Source: Trebouxia sp. TZW2008 (Eukaryota; Chlorophyta; Trebouxiophyceae; Trebouxiales; Trebouxiaceae). Taken from it: a stretch of DNA of 64,000 nt. Location of the stretch: assembly GCA_002118135.1 (NCBI GenBank), contig BDIU01000004.1, forward strand, positions 124,001-188,000, read 5' to 3'. The position numbers and the translations under genes were made by a program. The notes under the pieces were generated by a model. That model saw only the letters and a program-made list of their open reading frames with translations, did no database searches and had not been told where the DNA came from. This document shows positions 12,125 through 23,000 of the stretch, in pieces; position 1 is the first letter of the stretch; every line of letters begins with the position of its first letter.

Positions 12125-13403
12125 GCTGATTTACTTGCCCAGCAGACACCCAAATAACGCTTTGCCGTCAATTAACCCATCGCTGTATCGATTCAGACAA
12201 CGTTCTTCCCTTGCTCGCGAAAAGCATGTCGTGTTCGTGGATGCGTCGTGAGTCGGAGCGTACTGCTGCTGCAGTGGACAGGAACGCGATCCCCTGAGTA
12301 CGAGTTTTACAAATCGCAAAGAGATTTGCACCTTGCACACCGTTTTTCTCGTAATTTTTCAAGACGAATTGCCTGTCGTACGGCTTACAGGCAACCCGGT
12401 TGCGCCTTGGCATGCTTGCCTTGCCTTTTGTCGCCTTCTGCAGCGCTGGCCATCACCTGTCAGTGCAGCGTTCTGTCCTGTGCAAGCCGTTCCATCCTTC
12501 TGAAGTGCCCGACATCAGCATGCTTCCAATGGCCAACATCGTCGTAACGCTCCACGAACAGCTTTACTTTTGCTGAGTGTCAAGTATCAACTTCACATGT
12601 TAAAGCGCTTGTTGACTCAGAATCATTGAGTGCTGCATTTTGCATGTTGGAATTGAAGTTCTTCCTGCCGTTTCCAAAGCAGAAATTGACCGCGTCGGAC
12701 ATGTCATTAAGAGATGCCAACACTAACATGCCATGGTCAGCGCAGCAATGTAGCACCTCGATTTGTGAGTCTTGCTTCACCACAAATTGTATTGGCTGGT
12801 CTGCCGTAATGGCTGGTCTCTGCAGCTAGATGAAAGCTTTCTGATATGACATACAGTGCCTTGACATGTAACCCAATCAGCTTTTGCAGTACATCAAGAG
12901 CTTGTAGCTAATGGGCTCACCTGCACACCAAACAGCGCCAGCAAGGCTTGTGCAATGCTGCACTCCCTTCTGAGCGCTCCAGCTGCAACTGTCATACTGA
13001 ATAGCATACCTGCCCTGGTGGTGTGTCAAAGCAAAGATACAGCAGTCCATGCTGCAGCTTGCGCTGACTACAGCATTGTGCAGCAAGATCGACACAAGCA
13101 AAGGTAATCATCTGAAGCAATGACACTTTGACGCTGATTGATGACCTGGTCAGACTGGTGGAGACCTGTTGTAGAGGCTGAGCATGTCCGTGATACAGTA
13201 CGCCTTGGCAATTGCAAGCAGCATTCAGACGTGCACAACTTGATGGCAAGCAACAGCACATGTGCATGATGAGTGCGTCCTGAAATCCATACCACCAGTC
13301 ATGCAGCATACACAATGGGTGCATGACATGCTTTGCAGCCTGAGGTTCTCAAAGTTTGTGAGTTGGTCAACGTTACAATACCCTCCAGCTCCATTAGCAT
13401 TCA
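12125..13403. other. Intergenic: fibre-gene 5' side and 3' side of the small membrane gene
   Basis: Both flanking genes are on the minus strand. The first 300 bases hold an open minus frame (12413-12168) overlapping the expected 5' leader of the fibre gene, which could be an upstream ORF. I see no conserved protein, RNA gene or transposon in the rest. Confidence 0.5.
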
Positions 13404-14387
13404 TCATGTGATACAAAGCTGTGCAACATGATCATGTATCTCTGCGAGGTCTTCTTCTTCTGACCACTGTACTGCCTTCTGCACCTCTTGTATCCGCCTG
13501 TCACAGACAAGCATAATCACAACAACATCAACACATTTCACGTTCTAGCCAATGTGCGTGGTGTGCCCAGCACAAGTCCTGTCTTGTCAGGCAGGCTGGT
13601 TGCAGGCAAAGTATGACAGTGATTCAGATTGACAGCTTTGCAGACAGATTGCCATGTGACAGCGGTTGCGGTGTGGTGTCAGTAGTTGTGCTTGTTGTAT
13701 GCGCTTGTTGCAAACAAAGTGTGGCAATATCCAAGGATGACTATTTTGCAGGCACATTGCTATGATGCAGCACTTATGGCATGGGACCAGGGCTTGTGCA
13801 TCTTTTGTGCACCAGTCGTGCACAGAGTATGACAAAGTTGACAGATGACTGTGTTGCGGGCACACTGCCATGCTGCAGCACTTCTGACACAGCAATATGA
13901 CGTGTATGTACTGTCAAGCATCTCACCGCTGCGGTTTTGTTGTTGAGTGGCACTTTGGGCTGTTTATTGCCACGGAATGACATCCAGAGTGTGTGTGCTG
14001 TCCTGACCAGGAGAACGCATCTGCATGTGGTCAGGCCTCTGTCTTAGTGAATACAGTTTGAGCTGTAACAGCTTGCACAGCATGTGCTTGCCATATTGCT
14101 CACCCAAACGTCACAATTGCTGTGTACTTCTGCCTGGTGTCTGGATCCGCGCTGCCAGTGTAGAAGTGGTTGAATGCAGCTCCACTCGCACCAGCCACAA
14201 AGGCCAATCCAACGACTGTCCAGCCAACGTCAGGTATAGCGGACCACCTGGACCCACAAACAGCTGAGAATGAAGGGGTTAGACTGGCCAAACATATGAC
14301 AACTGACTATGCTATAGACTCGAAAGCTTACCACGCTGAGCGCTGTTGTGGCTTGACCGACACAGCAGGTGTGCCGTTTGCAGCCAT
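13404..14387 (-). CDS. Small predicted membrane protein, unknown function
   Basis: Exon 1 is 14387-14332 (start MAANGTPAVSV), exon 2 is 14247-14104 and exon 3 is 14002-13927; these three agree in phase. Exon 2 encodes WWSAIPDVGWTVVGLAFVAG and continues through FNHFY, a probable single membrane span. Exon 3 contains HTLWMSFRGNKQPK. A likely last exon lies within 13497-13404: its frame encodes QWSEEEDLAEIHDHVAQ and ends at TGA 13406-13404. The obvious acceptor at 13498 is one base out of phase with exon 3, so the true join uses a nearby acceptor or a missed exon. Alternatively translation stops at 14100 at the end of exon 2. I do not recognise the family; a small organelle membrane subunit is possible but unsupported. 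It is divergent from the RING-CH gene. Confidence 0.5.
13530..13603. repeat. Dispersed short repeat, copy 1 of 3
   Basis: The block CACAAGTCCTGTCTTGTCAG followed by GCAGGCTGGTTG matches blocks at 32104 and 41968. All three copies lie in introns. Confidence 0.6.
13605..13920. repeat. Three 107-bp tandem units in intron 3 of the small membrane gene
   Basis: Units begin near 13611, 13719 and 13826 with AGTATGACA/AGTGTGGCA and share the block GCACANTGCNATG. They happen to stay open in one minus frame, but the encoded sequence is Cys/His-rich and looks non-coding. Confidence 0.75.
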
Positions 14388-14814
14388 ATTTGCCTACGCG
14401 CAGATAGCCGACCGCAACTTCGCGCGGTAGGTGAGCCTGTATATCACCGCAACTCGGTCCGCGAGCGCTGCAGCAGTTGAAACGCTCTCAGCTACGGTTT
14501 GTTGAACGGCGTAACATGCAAAATAGGGGCTTCAGCTGCGGCACAGCAGTGAATGGAAGAATGTTCAGCGGCGGACCAGCGGCTTTGCAGTGTCGGGACA
14601 CTAAATTGTCCCGCGGGCTGCGTAAAACGGAACGAATGCGATAGTGCAAGTCCTGATTGTGATGGAGCAAGGTCCCTAGCTGCTATCGAACGTAGGCCAA
14701 GGCAGCGCAAGAAGCTCGATAGACATCAGCTGCCTGGCCTGCACAAGACTTGTGTGACTCCCAAAGTTATCACCAATTGCATCCCGCGGCGTCTGTGGCG
14801 TCAAGCGAGGTAGA
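14388..14814. promoter_or_regulatory. Shared divergent promoter region
   Basis: 427 bp lie between the start codons of the small membrane gene (minus) and the RING-CH gene (plus), so both promoters must be here. I see no clear TATA box. Confidence 0.5.
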
Positions 14815-16291
14815 ATGGCTGACACCGAAACTACCAACATACTTGAAGAGCAAGATATGGACAGCCACAAGGCCAGAAGACACAGTGAGATACGGGTGTT
14901 CTCTGGCACAGCGCCACCAACAGCAGCAGATGTCACCCCGGATGAGGTATTGGCTTGTGCACCTATTGGCTCAAGTCTTAACCGCAGCGTCAGATCTGAT
15001 CTTGCGGCACGCATACTTGCAGGACGCACCCATCTGCTGGATATGTCTCGACGGAGCGAAAGGCGACACTGCGTTGCTGCGACCCTGCAATTGCCCGCGC
15101 TACGCGCACGCAGGCTGCCTGGCGAGGTGGCAGCTGCAGTCTGCGGGTTCCAGGTAGCTTTGCGTCTAGGCAATCCATCTTTGCACTGAACTTGCTAGAG
15201 GTTCTTACAAGCATTCAGTGTACTATATTGTATCACAGCACGTCCATCGATCCGCTGATTGCTCGCAGGCGAGAGACTCATTGTGAGTTCTGCGACTCCA
15301 CTCTACCTGACTGGAAATCAACTCTCACACCAGTCTGTGGAGCCAACGCCCCTGCAGTGATGAACGTCAACTTTGATGGTCAGACCTATTCTTTTGAGGT
15401 CAAGCCTGGCCCAGCTGGTTACAAACAGTTCACTCAAGCTATACGTGAGGCTTTCAGCCTTCCTGAGGACAGCGAGCTGAACATAACCTTCACATGTGAT
15501 GAGCCAAGCCAAGGTATGCATGTCAGCGCTCTCTTATTGCTGCATACGCACCTACTGCTGGTGCAGGCTTTTGATTTAAACTTGCAGCACTCCAACCTGG
15601 AACTTTGGTCATCTTGTGTGACCATGACGCAAGCTGTCGTCTGGCCAGGCGTATGCTTATACATTTACTTCTCTTGCAATGACTGCTTTGGTCGTCACGA
15701 CATCTGTGCTTATATTGACGTCCCTACTGAGACAAGCCAATGCCGTCAACATGCAGTGATGGCTTACCATTTGCGCTATACTCCTATCACAATTGTTTCC
15801 ACATTGGGTGTTCCACATTGGGTAAACCTACAAAGAAAGGATCACTGAAGAAGAATCACTGTACAGCGAGCTGACATTCATGTGTATGCTGTGCAGGACT
15901 GATTCATGCAGGCTCCCTGCTGACATTGCAAGGCGCAGGCGCATATGATGCTGCTGTGCACTGTGCATCTGTATCAGCAGCACGCCGCATCCTCCAGCAG
16001 CAGCAGAACCCAGACACTGCCTTGCCACAAAGCATGCACAGCATCCAGGGTCAAAGGCACTATGATGCAACTCAGCCAATCCCAGTGCAAGTGCCACCTC
16101 CTGCAACGTCTAGCTCAATTGGACAGTCATCATCAGCACAGAGCTCCTCCAGTGGGTTGCCTAGATCCAACAGTTCCAACAACAGGAGGAACAAACGCTG
16201 GGGTGGCATTGGGCGGCGCATGAGGACAGCGCTGTGTGAAATGTGGACTCCCAACTCAAGACCTAATGAAGAGCAACCTGGCCAGGAGTGA
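14815..16291 (+). CDS. RING-CH (MARCH-type) E3 ubiquitin ligase-like protein
   Basis: Exons 14815-14946, 15023-15153, 15269-15513 and 15897-16291 join in phase to give 300 residues. The zinc-binding pattern is the C4HC3 of RING-CH domains: C49, C52, C66, C68, H73, C76, C93, C96, with the conserved Trp at 80. RING-CH proteins recruit E2 enzymes and ubiquitinate mainly membrane proteins. Unlike most MARCH proteins, no transmembrane segment follows. Instead residues of about 108-185 (from VNFDGQTYSFEVKPG to the start of exon 4) look like a ubiquitin-fold or PB1-like domain; this is inference from strand pattern. The tail is Ser/Gln-rich and ends with a basic RRNKRWGGIGRRMR stretch. Exon 1 was chosen because MADTETTN is the first ATG in phase with the RING. 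Confidence 0.8.
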
Positions 16292-17047
16292 TGCACAGTT
16301 TTTTGTGTCGTATGCAGTGGAGTAGTAATAGAAGCAGCTCTTTGCCCCCTGTAGCCCATGTTTGATCATTGACAGAAACCATTGACAGAAGCTCTGAGGC
16401 TTGGCATAGCTGTGCAGCAGGCCAAACAGACCACACATCTGTTTGCAACCACAGCTATACCAGCGTCACTTTTAGACATCGTGTCGTGTAGGGCAAGTGT
16501 GTTCTTTTGTCCATGCTGCTGTGCTCATGAATGTGTGTACTTGACTGTTCACAGTTGATGAACGTGTTTGATGTACTGGCAATGACTTGACGGTTGTCAA
16601 ATGCTGCAAGTGTTCGTCATGATGATTGACTGTGGTGCTTAGCAAGGCAAGACTCGAGTTTGCAGCAAAATGAGGCACAGCATCATACGAGTAGTAGCTG
16701 CTGCTGAGCTTGCTGCTTCGTGCTCATTGTGCCTGGCTGCAAAAAGAATGTGAATTTGTGTGAAGGACCACCATGCTGCTGTTGTTCAGTCAGAAGCTAG
16801 GCGTACCTTCTCTCTTCGTAAATGAATCATGCTCAAGGGCATCCGTGCTGTTTGCGTTGGCAAAGAGATCGTGCACACAGCTCACTTCAAAGTATCAGCT
16901 AGCTGGCTGAAATCACGTATAGCCAGCTTCATTTATAGCATCAAGGCACTACAAACAACATTTTCAAAATAAAGTACAGACATTCACTCCGTTTACATCA
17001 TGTTCAGCTCGGCAAACAAATTTAACGTGTAAAGACTTACAAATCAC
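16292..17047. other. Convergent intergenic region with 3' ends of two genes
   Basis: The RING-CH gene and the coiled-coil gene end towards each other. An AATAAA lies on the plus strand at 16968-16973 and could end the longer plus-strand transcript. Otherwise I see only unremarkable sequence. Confidence 0.5.
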
Positions 17048-20000
17048 TTACATCATGTTCAACCCAGCAAACATAGTGTTTTCCTCTGTGGGTGCCTCTT
17101 CTGGTGCTGCAGATGTCACTGCCTGCAATTGCGCTGGTGCATTTACTGCAGGGCCTGCATCAATTTTAGGCACAAGAGGTGCTCCAGGCGTATGTGGGGG
17201 TGACATGGCTCGAGGGGTGTGCAATGATTCTGCATCTGACAGTTTCGACTGCAATGGTGTGCTCAGACCAGCTTGTTCTGCTGGCATCGTCAATGCTTCA
17301 GGTGATGTAGGCTTGTGCCGTGCTGTGTCTGCGCGCATGGTTTGCTGGTGCACAGACAACTCAGGCTCTTGCTCTGCTGAAAGAGGCAGAGTCAGCTGCT
17401 CCAATGGCAGGTCCTTCCCTTCGTAATCTGATGTGCTCAGAGCCTGACCTGAGCTTTCAGCCTCAGAGACAGGACTCAGCCTCAAGTCTGCTGAGGAACC
17501 GCCGTCACTACTCAAGCCCTTGTGTGATCTTTGAGTGTTCTGCACTGCATCTGACACAGGGTCCAGTGGCATGTCAGACAATGAGTCAGCTGATGAGCTG
17601 GCATGCTGACTGGACGGCATTAGGTCATCAGCTCCCTGATGCAGTGTCTGAGCAGCTGCTGAGGCAGGCAGATCTTGTGCTGCCTGAGTCTCTGACTGTG
17701 AGCCAGTTCCATCTTCGTCTTCATCACCTTCAATGGTGGCTGCTTCATCAGGAATGGTGTACAGTGATCTGACATTTTGTCGAGCCTTTGGTGCATAGTT
17801 GGTGGATGTGGTGCTGCTCATAGACCTTAGGCTGCTTGTGTCGTCCGCTTCATCAGGTTGGTTGCCGTCATCTAGGATGGTAGACATGGTGCGGATGCTG
17901 CGGGTGTCAGCATTCACAGCCTGGCTCTGTGACCGGGAGCTGCTGACAGACCTGCACATCCCATGTGAACAAGCATGAGTCAAATTGGTTTTGCTGGTAC
18001 CCTGTGACAGAGATTACAAAGGATCTACGCCTCCGCAGTCTTATGGGCGTTGTTGAGACAGCTAACAGAACCAAGCACAAGCAGAAGGCGCCGTGTCTCC
18101 AGGTTCAATAGGGTTGGTGACATGCAGCTGCGTCGAGTCACGTACAAGGGAGGAGCTCAAAATTCAAGCTTTCATGCTGAAGCTATGAATTCACTAGTTG
18201 AGCTGTCAGATGATACAACCTGCATGCAACATGCTGATGCATTATGGATCAGCTATGACTATGTAGCCAAACGTGGGCAAACCTTCATGCTGAGATCCTG
18301 GATGCGCTGATTGAGCTGTCAGATGGCACAAACTGCATGCAAGATGTTTCCGGTGCAAATATGGATCAGCAGCGACCCTGCATGAAGTCATGGGCAGCTG
18401 AGCATAGTGTAAATTAGCAGAAGTCATCTACCTGAAGCTGACAGCATCGTCCATGTTGAACTCAGGCATGCGGTCAAGCACGGTCCTTGCGCTGTGCACG
18501 CTGCGGCTGCCATCTGTAGCAGCATGACTAGCACTGACCACACTGCTGCTGTACCCCACGTCTACTGAGTCACCATCGTCGTAGTCTATGATGCCTTCTC
18601 TGCTCAGTGCATTTGACAAGTCCTGGCTGTCCTGTGCCTTTCTCTCACTGCTCTGTTCATCAGCACCAATTGCTGAAGGTGCCTTGTCAGCGTCTGCTTG
18701 ACTGTCAAGCTTTGCTGTGGTGGCATTGTCTAAGGCTGAAGCGTGAGGCAAGCTTGGCGCGGCGGCTGGTGTGAATGCAGCAGCAATGTCTTGCATGTTG
18801 GCTGGTAGGAAGCCGTACTCTGAGGCAAGAGCGCTCGCTTCCTCTGTGCTGCTGTCTAGCTCTGTTTGCAGTGCGCCAGCCTCGTCAAACTTTTCTGAAG
18901 CTGCTGCGTCTTCTACTTGCTTGGCCAGGCCTTGCATGCTGCTCTGCAGCATCACAAACTTCCTGATATCAAGCTGTTTGTACACAGAATGCAGCGCCCA
19001 CTGCCAGCAGGGTCCGAGCCATGAGGGCATGATGGCTTGTTGACAGGCCTTGCATGCTGCAGAGCAGCATCACAAACTTCCTCATGTCAAGCTGTTTGGA
19101 CAACAGATGCAACTCCTGACCAAAAGCAGAGATCGCAATATGAAGGCATCATTGCTTGTTGTGATGCTGATAAGCCTCGCAAGTTAGGCCTTGCATGCTG
19201 CTCTGCATCTACACAACTTTGTTCATGTCAATGCATCTGTCCACCAGATGCAATGCTCATCAGCTGGAGCAGACTGCATAGCATCATTGTGTCCAACAAC
19301 ATTATACTTTAGCAGGTCGAAAGAGTTGAATCCATTGCACAGGCAGCAGGTCCCCTTCATTGATGCTGACAGGCCTTGCAAGTAGAGCCCTGCAGCTCAG
19401 GGCCATTGACTGCATGGCAAGCCTTTGCAGCGAAGAGGTCAACCAGGACATCACCTGACAGAGGTCTTGAGGTTGAGCCCAGGTCTACTACCTCTTTGCT
19501 ACAACAGCATAACATGCAGTCAATGCTTCCAAATTGCAGTTTCATGACAAGCTGCAGGTCGCAGTGACCTGATTTCCCTTGTCAGGACAGTGTGATATTG
19601 CAACGGCAGTGACAGCAACTAACGCGCCTCAAATGCAAAGGCTTGCTGTGCAGTTGATGTTTCCAGCTGCATTATTATGGGGAGCTGCAGGTTGCAGCGA
19701 CATGACTATTCACACCAAGTCATTGTGACAATGCAACAGCAGTGACAGCAACTAGCTCCTCTTTGCTGCAACAGCTTGCTATGCAGTCCATGTCTCCAAG
19801 CTGCATTATCTTGAGAAGCTGCAGGTTGCAGTGACATGACTAGTATATATCAAGTCGTTGTGGTGATGCAGCATCAGTGACAGCAACTAGCACCTTGTTG
19901 CTTCAATGGAGTTGATGTCTCCAAGCTGCATTATCTTGAGAAGCCGCAGCGCTCAAGGAACTGACCAGGCAAGTCAGACCATTGTGACATCGGCACAGCA

Positions 20001-23000
20001 GGATCAGTGGATCATGCCGCATTGCTGCAACAGCTTAACATGCACTCCATGTCAAGACGAAGCAGCTCTCAAGGAACCGACTCGCCAAATCAGGCCAGTA
20101 AGAGCTGCAGGGTCACGACGCTGCATGGCAAGCTGCCGCAGCAAAGGGGCATGATCCACTGTTCCTGCTGTGTTCTTATGTTCAAAACACGCCATTGAAA
20201 CGATGCCACAGCAGCAACAGCCACTGATGCCTCTTTGCTGCAACAATCTAACCATGCAGTCAATGCCCCACAGCTTGGGTGTCATGCCTAGCCGTAGCTT
20301 TTAAGGAAGTGACTGGTCCAGTCAGGCCATTCAGACAGCACCACAGTAGAAACGGCCACTGATGGCCCCCTGTTTGCTATGCCGTCAGTGCTCCACATCG
20401 TGAGTGTCATGACAAGCTGCAGCTTTCAGAGGAGTGACTAAAGTCAAGCCGTTGAGACAAAGCCACAGCAGTAACAGCCACTGAGGCTTCATTGTTGGCT
20501 ATGCCGTCAGTGTCCCAAAAGCTTGGTGTCACGACAAACTGCAGCTTCAGGGAAGTGACTAGTCAGGCCATTGAGACGAAGCCAAAGCAGTAACAGCCAC
20601 TGAGGCTCCCTTGTTGGCTATGTTGTCAGTGCTCCACAACTTGAGTGTCATGACAAGCTGCAGCTGTTAGAGAAGCAACTAGTCAAGTCAGGCCATCGAG
20701 ACAAAGCCACAATAATACTAGCCACTGATGCCTGCTAGTGAGCTATGCTGTCAGAGTCCCACAAATTTTTTGTCATGACAAATTGCAGGCTGCGGTGTAT
20801 CAATAAGTCAAACCTGGCCAACATGATACGGAGACAGCAGGAGGAGTGACTAAGAGCTGCAAACTTCAGTGCAATGACAATTCACATATGGTCAACATGA
20901 CAACACAGCAGGTGGGATCGCTGAATATGAGAACAGTAAATTTTCCACATAGGACGTTTGGCACAAACATAGTTGCAATATTGACAACCTTGAGGTAAGG
21001 ACAATGCAATTGGAAACAAATCACTGCGCTCTGACCCCACCAGTACCTCAGAGCAAGGGCAATTTGAAGGAGGACAAGTTTTTGGTGATCAAACCAGTAG
21101 TCATAGAGCAAAATTGCTACAGTACCTGTAGCCTACGCCATCTGGCAAGTGCAGCTGCCCTCTTAGCCTGTGTGAGTTGGGTCTCTTGCTGCTTCAGACT
21201 GTCAACTTGCACCTGCTCTTGCTCCTCAGCTTCACTGACCTGAGGTTGCAGTCCAGACAGCACGTCAGCAGCTTGTACCAATATCAGGTGACACCCAACT
21301 GAGCACCATTCATGTTGATACATCACCATGATGCAGCAGCAGTCTATGCCAGCACTTTGAAAATGAAAATAGATAACTTGATGTTTTGCAAACGCGTGAG
21401 TTTAATGTCATGATTTGCCCAAAGTACAGCGCGTGCAACGCATTTGCAGACAAATGCTACAAATGTGTTTGTTAGGTCACCTGCTGACGCACGACATTCT
21501 TTTGACAAACCCTACAGACAGATGCTTGAGACTGCTGCAGATGAGTTACCTGCTGACGCAGCTCTTTAGCTTTTGCTGTGGCAAGCTCAGCTTGGCCTGC
21601 CAGAGTCTTGGCTTCAGCAGACAGGGCAGCAGCCCCCTTGAAGTCCTACATGCCCAGATAACTGACTGTCAAATCTGTCAAACTCAAACCCCCCCGGCAT
21701 TGAGGTGCTTATGATTTTGATTCTGCCCGACTGCTGCCAACAGCAAACAGGGCAGCAGCCCCTTTGAAGTCCTGCATGCCCAGATGACTGACTGTCAAAT
21801 CTGTCACACTCAGGTACGCCAAGCATTGCTTATACATATGATTCCGCCCAAGTGCTGCTGAACAGCAAACAGCGCAGCGGCCCTTTGAAGCCCTGCATGC
21901 CCAAAGAACTGATTGTCAAATCTGTCACATTCAGGTATTCCAAGCATCGCTGATACATATGATTCTGCCTAAGTGCTGCTGAACAGCAGACAGGGCAGCA
22001 GCCCCTCTGAAGTCCTGTATGCTGAGATAGATGACTGTCAAATCTGTGAAATTCAGGTACGACAAGCATTGAGATGCTTAGGATTTGATTCTGCCCAGCT
22101 GCTGCCAAACAGCAAACAGGGCAGCAGCCCCTTTAAAGTCCTGCATGACAAAATAAATGACTGTCAAATCTGTCAAACCCAGGTACTCCAAGCTTTGAGA
22201 AGCTTATCAGAACAGTTGTGCCTAGGTGCTGCCGAACAGCACAGAAGGCAGCGGCTGTTTTGGAGTCCTGCATGCCCAGATGACTTACTGTCACATGTGC
22301 CAAACTCAGGCATTCCAAGCATTAAGATGCTCATGAACCTGTGCGTATATAGTTGCTTCCAAACAGCAGACAGGGCAGCAGCCCTTTTGAAGCCCTGCAC
22401 GCCCAGGCAAAACAGTTGCGAACGTGAAAGATGTTTGTTTCAGATATCTGTTTGCCCACAAACGTATAAAATTTGAGAGGCCACAGGTAATTGAGAAGAA
22501 CATCATGGCAGAATGCAAGGGCAGCAGGGCAAGGTGAGCACATATGATACAGTCATGCAAACAGGGAACTCACCCGGGCTGCTGCAGCCGCCTTCTTGTC
22601 AGCTTCCAGCTCAGGGATGCGGCGCTGGGCAGCTGCTGCTTGAGCTTCTGCAGCTCCAGCTTCATTGGCAAGCGTAGCCCTTTGACCAGCTAGAGCCCTC
22701 ACTGCCACCCTGCTTGCCTCTAGCTCCTGTTCTAGCTCCTGTCAGCACACGTCTGTTTGTGAGCATGCTGAGCTTTAATTCTGCTTGGAGCAGAGGTTCA
22801 GTGACAAGCAAGTGCTGCTGCAGCGGCAAGTGAGCGCTGCTGCTCTGATTTTAGCAAATCCTGCTTCATTGACAAGCGCAGCGAATTGACCAGCCAGAGC
22901 CCTCACTGCCACCCTGCTTGCCTCCAGCTCCTGTCAATGAACCCAAAACATGAGCTGGACTTGTTCTATGTTTCAAATAGCATTCCACTAGCAAGTGAGT

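Noticed and set aside
13587..13895. Minus open frame with three 35-residue Cys-rich repeats
   Set aside because: Follows a 107-bp non-coding tandem repeat in an intron; no splice fit and composition like the introns.
21973..22476. 167-codon plus open frame
   Set aside because: Runs through the 125-bp array on the strand opposite to the gene; repeats only by virtue of the array.
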